64,000 nt of DNA from Phytoseiulus persimilis. Its lineage: Eukaryota; Arthropoda; Arachnida; Mesostigmata; Phytoseiidae. The first letter of the stretch is position 1; each line of letters opens with the position of its first letter. Positions 55,946 through 64,000 of the stretch are shown in pieces. Both the position numbers and the translations under genes were made by a program. The notes beneath the pieces are model-generated. The model was not told the origin of the DNA. It saw nothing but the letters and a program-made list of their open reading frames with translations, and did not search any database. The stretch covers positions 48,232,745-48,296,744 of the forward strand of contig CM075102.1 of the NCBI GenBank assembly GCA_037576195.1, given 5' to 3'.

Positions 55946-58436
55946 CTGGAAGAGCAGACAAAATTTTAAGAACAGTACGCTGCTGAGTGACTGCATCCTA
56001 TGTTGATCCAGATGAATCTTGATTCGGAACGAGCATCGAAAGTAAAATAAGACTGGGAAGATTCTTGGGATGGGGAAAACGTCGAGTTCAGTGATCGATG
56101 AAGACCGTACCTGTGTGGCCAGAACGATGAATATATACCACAGAACGGCAACGGGGTACCCTTGCCAGAGGACAACATTCTTCTTCGTTTGTACGTATTC
56201 GTACATTTCGCCGAAATAAATGAACGCGGCTGCCAAGACAGGCACGACGCCGAACGTGAACGTGCCGGAGAAATAGATCTGAAATGGAGGAGCTCGTCTC
56301 AGTATACACGCGATAAGCAGCGGTGGTAATGCTATCGGGATCGATAAGTGACGTTTTCGCCATATCTGTGATGCTTCCCAGTCTCAGGAGTAACCCGGCT
56401 CAGAGTAGGGAGCAACATAATCTGGAGTTAGAAAAACTTCAGAAGTGAAGCCTGCCGATGTGGGCAACCCTGAAGTATTAATAAGTGAATGACAACAAAA
56501 AATAACGTGTCGATCATCAGTAAAAAGCTTTCAGAGAAGCGAGCTGATGGGCGGACTCTTGTTATCGTTTCTGCTCTGAAAGCTGACAAGTGATCTCTTA
56601 CTTGAGTCGTTTTGCTCTCATTCCCGTGGGTCGGCGAATGAATCAACATAAAAATGTAAGATAGATGAGACTAGACGCTTTGTCTACATAGCATTCTGGG
56701 TGGTGTATCAATGAGCGCGACTTGCGGCGAGACTCTCTCAATGATCGTATACGACGCGCTGTTGCTTGAAGGCGAGACATTCGCGTACACTGGGCCGGAT
56801 CATGCATACACAAACGAGCAGGCATTGTCCGAAAGGCCAAGGTAGACCCTTCGCACCACGGTAGAAAGTTGTCGCAGACATTGGCGCGCGCACGCGCACA
56901 CAAACATTCGTGGTAATGAGTAATTACATCAGAGCGCGTGTGGTCTTTAGCTCACGTTCCATTCGAGTTCGGAAGTTTTTCTAGACACGAACGATAAGTC
57001 AAACTCACCTTCATGGAAACTGCATTATTTTTCCGGATAGCTGAGAGTCCCAACATTGCAATTGGACATGAAAATAGCCACCACCATTCCCACGGAAGAG
57101 GTTTTGGAACGTACAGCTCTTGCAATGACAATATGAAGATGTCTAACCGGTCCAAGATATCTTCTGAGACCTGCAGACGGATGATTCAGTCATGAGGCGA
57201 TCGATTCAAAATCACGCAAACTCAACGTCGATAAGCGATTTCAGTGCTTGTAATGAAACATCAGAAGAGCTCCTCCGTCAGCCACGGTTCGTGTCTCATT
57301 CTCGACAACTTCGACTGTCAACTCGATGTGAAAAATAGGTGAAGACAGCTCATGATGAGAGAGAGATCCGAATGTTTTCATCTTGCGGAACGATGTGAAG
57401 AAAGTTCATGATCATGTGGAACGATGTGAATAAAGTTCATGATCTTGTGAAATGATGCGAAGAAATTTCATGATATTCAGGAACGATGTGAAGAAGGTTC
57501 ATGAAATTGTGAAACGATCCTCACCTTAGCTACCATGACCAATGCGAGCAAGCCGTGGCAGAATATCGACATCTTTAGCCGGGATTTGTAAGCTGCGCTG
57601 GAACATCAAACTCGACGTGAAAATCAGCTCCCGTGATATCAGTGTAGAGAACTGTCAATTTGGTTTGGAATTCAAACGGAGTCCAGGTGTTCACACAGCC
57701 GCTGAGAGCATCGCAATCGCAAACTTCCGAGTTTATGAAAGACCACAGAAGTGTTTCAGATGCTAGATTCCAAAGGAACCCTAGAAGCTGACGGCGGTTT
57801 CGGCTCGAGTGATAGAACTGAGCTCGATGCGAATCTCGCACAGGTCCGCGAACACCGAAATCGACAAAATCGAAAACAATGTTCGACATCTAGGAACAAA
57901 CCTCCAAAATCTACAAAGACTCATTTCTCCGAGAGGCCAGTAGGTGTGAGATGACTGAAAATCGCTCCGAGGCTCGAACACTATGAATGGACACTTGACT
58001 CGATATCCGACTGGTGGGTTGACTGGATAGCTGGCTGAATGCCGAGATAGACATCCACAGTGAGTGACCACAAGCAACAGTCGTCGACACAACTGAGGGA
58101 GACAACAATAGTTGCCAGCGAAGCACAATTAGACATAAGAGAAAGAGCAAGGAAGGAACCAAACACGAACGAAGAGGGCGCGAACAACTGAACCAGTCTG
58201 CCAGCCAAGAACCAAACGAACGAAAAAGCTATCCAGCCAGCACGGCCGACCACACGCGCAGGAGGAGCACGACAAGCGCGGCAACGTGTCCAACCACGAC
58301 GATGCATAGTTCAACTCCAAAGTTAATTTATCGCTTTGATCTCTCACCTAGCTTGATAGTGGGCCGCAACCCTTTGCCGGTGCTGGAAATCGCTGCCATC
58401 AGTTCCCTGGACGTACGCTCCGGCTCTAGAAGCCAT
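55865..58436 (-). CDS. jagn: Jagunal, ER multipass membrane protein (five exons)
   Basis: Complete gene. Exons in transcript order: 58436-58348, 57597-57525, 57170-57009, 56278-56111, 55945-55865; 573 nt, 190 residues, close to the usual Jagunal length. Jagunal (JAGN1 in mammals) is an ER membrane protein needed for vesicular traffic and for ER clustering and membrane supply during cell division and oogenesis. The N-terminus [20 protein letters not shown] with RQRVAAHY is the family signature. It is followed by KSRLK, a first membrane segment ([15 protein letters not shown]), [68 protein letters not shown] and a final segment [14 protein letters not shown]. The short cytosolic tail TTARKVN lacks a KKxx signal. 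An upstream in-frame ATG (58547) would add 37 non-conserved residues, so I start at 58436. Confidence 0.96.
56111..56278 (-). CDS. jagn: Jagunal exon 4
   Basis: 56 codons, phase 0, with two membrane segments around [20 protein letters not shown] and [16 protein letters not shown]. Acceptor CCATTTCAG, donor CAG|GTACGG. Confidence 0.94.
57009..57170 (-). CDS. jagn: Jagunal exon 3
   Basis: 54 codons, phase 0: [20 protein letters not shown], then [20 protein letters not shown] and NAVSMK. Acceptor CGTCTGCAG, donor AAG|GTGAGT. Confidence 0.94.
57389..57520. repeat. 31-nt minisatellite, 4.2 copies, in Jagunal intron 2
   Basis: Units at 57389-57419, 57420-57450, 57451-57481 and 57482-57512, plus an 8-nt partial copy. 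The consensus begins AACGATGTGAAGAAAGTTCA and continues TGAT..TTGTG; units differ at several positions. The array ends 5 nt before the Jagunal exon 2 donor (57525/57524), so copy number could affect splicing distance on that side. Confidence 0.92.
57525..57597 (-). CDS. jagn: Jagunal exon 2
   Basis: A 73-nt exon encoding [20 protein letters not shown] and MVAK, the first membrane segment. Acceptor TGTTCCAG, donor AAG|GTGAGG. Confidence 0.92.
58348..58436 (-). CDS. jagn: Jagunal exon 1
   Basis: 29 codons plus AG, from [17 protein letters not shown] to HYQA. The donor AG|GTGAGA is phase 2, and C from the next exon completes Ser. Confidence 0.92.
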
Positions 58437-58647
58437 CGAGTCTGCCTCTGCTACAGATGGGTAGCGTTCCCGAAGACTATGCCGTTTGAGCAGCTGTCGC
58501 AGGGACCGTGGCAGAGAAAAACGAACAGGGAACTCGGGGCTTCTCACTAAACGCGAACCGAACTTTTAACTTGAGCAGATTTACACCCAAGGAGGCCACG
58601 AAGACGAAATAAACATTCCACAGCGATCATCTGCTGGAGGTCAGGGC

Positions 58648-58659
58648 GCCGCCATTTTG
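58648..58659 (-). promoter_or_regulatory. YY1/Pho-type motif CAAAATGGCGGC
   Basis: On the plus strand GCCGCCATTTTG; its reverse complement is the optimal YY1 site. It is about 210 nt upstream of the Jagunal ATG, in the orientation of that gene, so it probably marks the start region. Confidence 0.55.
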
Positions 58660-58756
58660 TTGTCTGTTGCCGACTGTATCTCGCTGGCTCGCTCGGGTGA
58701 AGGAGGGTCTCCTGTGCTGCTCTGGTAGTTCTTTCTCAGCGGCGCGTGATGGTTAA

Positions 58757-58790
58757 CCGGCCGGCCTGCTCGCCTGCCTGCCAGCTTGCC
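58757..58790. repeat. CCGG/CCTG tetranucleotide tract
   Basis: Imperfect 4-nt units in the divergent promoter region. Confidence 0.7.
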
Positions 58791-59157
58791 GTGTCTGTCA
58801 GTCCTATCACCAGAAGGGCCTGCGGCCACCGTCCACTGCTCGCGGCGGCGGTGTCGGCGGCACCCAAGAAGAAAGGACCGAGCAGACGTCTTTCCCTCTA
58901 AGCGAGGCGGGGAATGACGGGTTGAAATTCCCGCCAAATGGGAGGATTGGCGGGAAAACATTGTCCGCGGCATTCTTCGGGGGAGTCGGCGGAAGGGGGT
59001 GTCGGCATAGCGTTCGATGCCGGGTATGCCACCAGTTGCATGAGTGGAGCGAACTCGAGTTTCTGGAAGCGATTTGGCGGCTATCTTCGGTCCGTTGTCA
59101 TCCCTTTCCACACCGCCATGTCGAAGGGTGGTTCCCCTGTTCGGCTGCCGCTGCTTT

Positions 59158-59218
59158 GCTTGCCTCCCAGCCTGCTGCCTTGCTGCCTGCCTGCCTTACT
59201 AGCTAACTGGCTCACTGG
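59158..59218. repeat. TGCC/TGCT tetranucleotide tract
   Basis: About 60 nt of TGCT, TGCC, CTGC and AACTGGCT-like units in the divergent promoter region. Confidence 0.7.
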
Positions 59219-59801
59219 CGGTAGCGGCTGTCGACTGCAACTAGAGAGAACAGGACGGACAGCGGCCGCGGCGGCAGCAGCAGCAGTAGTTGACGTCTCT
59301 CGTTATATTTAGTAAGCTGTGAGCATCGGCAGTAGCAGCACAACAGCGATCGGCGAAAATAGTGAGCGACAACAAAAGCAATTAAGACGGAACTTCGATT
59401 TGTTCTTATTGCTTCAGCGAATACGACCGACCTTCTGCTGGTGATACCAGTGATTGGTGGCAACCGCACTAGGGATGGTAGCTTTGCGGTTCGGATACTT
59501 CTCTGTACGGTGCAAGGGTGCTCTTTGCGCCTCTAGTGCTCGACGGGGACTTGATGTCACCCCATTCAACAGATCGACAGAGTGGAATTGATGTGGCTCC
59601 TAGTCGACTAGTGTCATAGAGTTCTCCGCTCGGGTGGTGTTCGCTGACTGCTTGGACGGTCGGTCTCCTGGAGTCTCTCTCCAGAGTGTGTCTTGTTTGT
59701 TGCTTCGTTGCCTGGATCGGTCAGAGACGTTTCGGTCGTGCTACAGTGCGTGTTTCTTCTTCGGTTGCAGGTGAACAGTTCATTGTTATTCACGAGAGAA
59801 C

Positions 59802-59847
59802 ATGGCTAGGGACACGGATATTGACAACGAGGATCAGGACATTCCCG
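59802..59847 (+). CDS. Start exon of an unidentified plus-strand gene
   Basis: ATG in strong Kozak context (AAC ATG G) encodes MARDTDIDNEDQDIPG, an acidic start, and ends at CCCG|GTGAGT, phase 1. The preceding TTCTTCTTCGGTTGCAG (to 59770) is a strong acceptor, implying a non-coding exon further upstream. I could not identify the next exon, which may lie beyond the window, nor the family. Confidence 0.5.
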
Positions 59848-62800
59848 GTGAGTAAACTCAATCGAGTAGGCTCGGTCGTCCGAGCTGAGACGGCCTTCCG
59901 AGATCTGCGCTCTCCGGTCCTCCAAACCCCAGACCGCTGGCTGCGGAAGAGCATGTGCTTTTTAATCAGCTGAGCCCCACGTAAACAAGTCGCGCTCCCT
60001 TGGGCAGGGAGTGTCTCTCTGTCTAGCTGGCTTTTCTCCTTCGAAAAAGCTGCTCGTGCCTCATACCGAAGGCTTCTTCACGGTGACTCGAGAAATAATT
60101 GTATTTGCTTCGACCGCTGTGGCGAAACTCTCGATTTGGAAGAGGGCTGTTCCACCACCGCCCATGCAGTGTGTAAGTGTGCGGCTGAGTGGCAAGGGCG
60201 GACGCTTGCCGTTTTTGCATACGATCATACGGATCCATGCTTCGGTCATCTTCGTTCAAGATGCTGCTCGATACGAGCTTCTGACGTTTTTGGATATTTC
60301 CGAACGCAGCGACCGTCTGATCGTAGATCTCCTCGCGGGAGCATCTCCCGGTGGAGTGGTAGTCGAGGCGGTGTACGGAGCCGATGGAGTCCTCGTCGAT
60401 GCAAGGATCGATTCTCTCCAACGAAACAAATCAGTTTGAGCCTCGAGTGTCGACGAGACATGAACGGATGAGTCGACAGAAATGGCCCATCTGAAAGAGC
60501 ACCAGACGACGAATCTTTGTGACCTCGTTTTGTAGGTGTGGTCAGTTGTTGGAAGCGAGCACCCACCTGACTGTTGGTTCTCTATGGAGACCATCCGTAA
60601 TTTCCAAACATAACGTGCTCTGCTGCGGAACAGTGCATCAGATCATAGGAATCGTCATCAGGCAGAATGAATATAGGTTGCGATCGTGCTTATTGATTTA
60701 CTGTTTGTTTCGCTCTGAGACTCGGCGTGAAGTCGCGGTTGAATTCTGACATTCAGATGCAGTGATCGCGACATAATCGGAATGCCCGGTCGCACTGGTT
60801 CATCGACTCGCGGAGAGTTTTCGGTGCTCGTCGGGATCCTAACTTGTTCGAGCTTTCCCGAAGTAATTCTGTCCGATGAGTATCCAGCGGCTCCCGCGCA
60901 CAGACGAGCTAACGGACAGTCGGCCAGCAGGAAGGCAACACTACGCAATTTTCCATGAACGCCAGAACTAGGAACGCCCTCGGTTTGAACAGCTTTGCAC
61001 TTGCCGGCGTTTTCAACGAAATCTCGTTACCACGATGCAGAATAAATATGACCACAGTCGCTTGTTTTGCTGCGCACCGTTATCGATCGTCTCCCGTCTC
61101 ATCGAAGATAAGGTTCCGAAAAGAGTGCGAGGCAGCTACACGATGACACAATTCGTTGGAATGATCAGTGACTCGTTCCTACGGCTCGTTTTGCTGCACG
61201 GAGTTCAGAGAAGGAGCTCGCCTGAAGATCGCAATCCTGATCCCCTTCCGTCAGATGAAACGCGCTCGACCACGCTGGTGATGAGTTATTCATGTAAGCC
61301 GCTCGATGCATCCGACTAAGCGAGAGTGATCACCACGCGGAGTTCAGGGATCGAATCAAGCACCTTCTCAATCGATGCGCGGGATTCGAGGCGGAAGCAA
61401 GCTGAACTAAATGAGAAAAACCATGACAAGGTTTCCGATTCACATCATCCATATTCAGCTCTCGGTCTGCCATCCAAAGGGGTCCGTTTTGATGAGTGGC
61501 GCATCTTTTCGGACGGGAAGGCTTTCGACATCGGTTCCTTGAAGAAACGTTTCCATTCCGCCGAGTCGGGTGAATTTTGTTTTTCTTCCCCGTTCGACCT
61601 TCACGGCGATGATCTCATCATCACGTTCATGTCTGAGCACTGTTAAAAGAATTTTGTTTTCTCGGTAGTTGGAGGTAGTGCTGCGAGCGTATTCAGAAGA
61701 TACTCGGCCCAACATGTGGAAATCCTAGGAAATCTGGAACAACCTTGAAGTTGCTGGGCTCTGAAATTTCTTTCTTGCTCCACTCCACGGTTTCCTCGTG
61801 ATGGATTTCCGGCTGCTGTACATCTATCTCGAAACTGGTTGGAGGGCGAATATCAAAGAGTTCGACTTTTCAAGAATACTGCTGGTCTGCAGATGAAATC
61901 CAGAATACGGGGAACTCATCGAAACGGAGGCGGCTGCGCTCGTATTCCTCACGATTCGGTTCAGTAGGTTTCCCGAACGATGGGAATCGCCGACGCCAGA
62001 TCAGTCAGTTGACTCATGCGCCGACAGGAGCCTCGAGGCTCTCATTCTGGAACCACGGACGTTAGAAGATACAATGGTCCCTTGGAGAACTTTGAGGAAT
62101 CAGTTCGAATGAGCCCAACGAAGAATCTCCGCCAGCGGACACCCGCTTGTTGTCGAGCGGCACTCTGCTCCGTTCGTCTTCTTAACCTTGTCTCCAATTG
62201 ATGCTAGGTCGCCTGTGGTACTCGTAGGAAATGACGACACCAATAATGAGAGGCTTCACTCTGAATATTCCGAGATGTGGCAGTCATGGTCGCATCAACG
62301 TGACAGGTGCGAGTCGAGGCCGCAGAGGCACTTGTTTTCGCTCAAGAGTTCCGCCTCATGACATCTCGGAATTTTATCGAAAATTATCATTAGTGATTTG
62401 ACACCGTCAACGGGGATTCGGATTCGTGCTGGCGTTTCGGGAATGAGAATGGCGTGGAACTGTCGAACTTCTGCGAAGTCCTCCTCTTGATGCGATTCGA
62501 GACTCCCGAGCGCTCTTCGCGTTCGAGGTCGCGAACGCAGCTCTGTTGTTGTCTGTTAGCTCCTCGTATTTGGAGAGAGAGAGAAAGTACCATTCACCAT
62601 GTTGTAAACCAGGCCGGAACTGTAAACCACGCTTCTGTCGATCCTGTTTATGGGTTAGTCGTCCCGCGAAGCAGCCTACAACCGACGATTTCGGCGAGGG
62701 CTCACGGACTGCTAGAAGCCACTGCAGCGAGCAATGTCGGTTCCGGTGCGAATTTCACGAAATCCGTCACACCGCATCGGAAACCACATCTGATGATAGC

Positions 62801-64000
62801 GCTAGTGATGAACATTCGAGCTGATGCTTTGAGCTGAGCTTTCGGCGTGAGAATATTCCGTCGCCGCGGTCGTTAGCAGAATTTGTACGGACCAGTGTCA
62901 GCCCCACTCGTTTAGGGCAAATAATGCTCCATCGGATGGGACTCAAGTGACGGAGTAATCGCATCGACGCCCTCCGGCTTCCATTTCGAGTTTCCTCCTT
63001 TGTTCTTGTGGTGAGCCGTTAGCAATTGAATTATTCCCTTCAAAACTGAGTGAGAACGCTACAATCGCGTCAACGTTCTTCGCGGAGCAGACTCATCGAC
63101 GAACAGGAAAACAGACATCGTCGACGGCAAGGCCACGAACGACAGGCACAAGCAGGTCGACGCAAAATGTCGTGATTCCGCCCACGACTAATGTTTGTCG
63201 TTCATACGAACAGAAACGAGTCGTCTCAATGTGGGTCGAATTTCGCAATTATTTACGACTCTGAGAGGCTGACTTGGAAACAGACCATCATTGCACACCT
63301 CTATCTCCTTTTGAGCCGAGATTCCTTCGACTCCCAGCGACGTGTGCAAGAATCCAGAGAATAGTTCTGTAGGTGTAGAAGGGAGACAATGCCTGCAATT
63401 AGATGCGGTTTGAGCATGAGCCACAGTATGAACGTGAGCACTTGATTGAGCAAGCGCGGCAAGATCACGCTCAGACGAAGTTTGCGGCGATCGCATCGAG
63501 AAGGTTGGTAAATGTACGATGATACCGATGATATCTCACCGCCTGATAGTTTCACTCCACGCATATCCTCAATCAGGAGCGCGTGGACACAAACTGCGAG
63601 TGGTGTGAATAATTCAATCCATCGCTCTTTTGGCCAACGACTGGTTTCATGATGCCTCTTCGCGCGAGAGATGAGCATAACATCGTACTGCAGCCAGGAT
63701 CAGCCACAGAAAACGGGCACTTTTCTGCACGTGTCATCAACGTTATTACGATCATCATTCAGGCGGAAGAGTGTAATTTTCAAAATAGAATGTTTCCGGG
63801 ACTCCGCCCTGTATGCACTCGCGAGTACAGGCTGTCCAGGCTCAGTTTCAAAACCACATCGCTCAGTCGAATAGAACGGCCGCTCGCGGATCAAAAGTTC
63901 AAGGAACAGTCCGAGAACGAAGCTGGAAACTTCAGTGCTGCGCACGCGCGCTTCCTTGCGCCATCATGTTCCCCGCCGCACTGCGGTGCTTCCGTTCCCT
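59848..64000 (+). other. Probable first coding intron and flanking DNA, nothing further confirmed
   Basis: Several protein-like frames are open here without family support: plus 61035-61319 (VSRLIEDKVPKRVRGSYTMT), plus 61326-61646, and plus 62546-62824, which is Cys-rich and ends TTSDDSASDEHSS. Two hydrophobic minus frames lie at 63301-63678 and 63700-63945. Splice sites around them are weak, so none is called as an exon. Confidence 0.35.

Larger units (their letters stand above)
58437..59801. promoter_or_regulatory. Divergent promoter region between Jagunal and a plus-strand gene
   Basis: About 1.4 kb between two divergently oriented start codons. It contains a YY1-type site at 58648-58659, two tetranucleotide tracts and (GGC)n/(AGC)n triplets near 59262-59287. 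GC-rich DNA shared by head-to-head genes is a common promoter layout. Confidence 0.5.

Noticed and set aside
62546-62824. Cys-rich plus-strand frame as the next exon after the 59802 start exon
   Set aside because: The phase could fit an acceptor at about 62611, but that acceptor lacks a pyrimidine tract and the competing frame is equally protein-like.
63301-63945. Hydrophobic minus-strand frames, considered as a gustatory-type receptor
   Set aside because: No receptor signature motif, frames do not join with convincing splice sites, and the stretch lies at the window edge.
1-64000. CRISPR arrays, bacterial operons, rRNA or insertion sequences
   Set aside because: The window is clearly eukaryotic with spliced animal genes. 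No regularly spaced repeats or prokaryotic gene layout were seen.

Overview
The window is eukaryotic nuclear DNA from an animal, almost certainly an arthropod. It holds spliced genes with GT-AG introns from about 50 nt to 19 kb, AATAAA poly(A) signals, long non-coding stretches and many simple repeats. The protein families (a Tbx20/midline-class T-box factor, Jagunal, a two-MADF transcription factor) fit an arthropod. The mix of very short and very long introns with balanced to GC-rich, tetranucleotide-rich non-coding DNA would suit a chelicerate such as a mesostigmatid mite, but that is inference. No bacterial operons, tRNA, rRNA or CRISPR arrays were seen.

Layout. About 1-3.6 kb: no supported gene. 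3.6-33.7 kb, plus strand: a Tbx20/midline/H15-class T-box gene in six coding exons. Its first exon carries an eh1-like repressor motif and is separated by a 19.2 kb intron from the exon that begins the T-box; a 7.2 kb intron follows. 34.1-37.9 kb, minus strand, tail-to-tail with Tbx20: a large acidic Ser/Pro-rich protein ending in a coiled coil, best read as TACC-like. 38.2-40.8 kb, minus: fragments of one or two spliced genes I do not recognise. 43.9-48.7 kb, minus: a two-MADF transcription factor of 703 codons with a BESS-like C-terminal helix region and a Thr-rich N-terminus. 49-55 kb: mostly non-coding, with a short inverted-repeat element (MITE) at 52.84-52.99 kb and a tentative plus-strand two-exon 3' end at 55.16-55.74 kb. 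55.8-58.4 kb, minus: a complete five-exon Jagunal gene, an ER membrane protein. 58.4-59.8 kb: a probable divergent promoter region. 59.80-59.85 kb: a plus-strand start exon whose later exons I could not place.

The genes do not form a pathway. They are a transcriptional regulator of development, a DNA-binding MADF factor, a centrosome/spindle-type coiled-coil protein and a secretory-pathway housekeeping protein. Exon joins were made by matching domain homology, splice consensus and reading-frame phase by hand; exon coordinates are good to the base where consensus is strong, and less certain where stated. I did not find a convincing new biological system. The most open items are the unrecognised minus-strand gene at 40.0-40.8 kb, the frame-preserving 120-nt intron in Tbx20, the regulatory content of its 19 kb intron, and the MITE and minisatellite.
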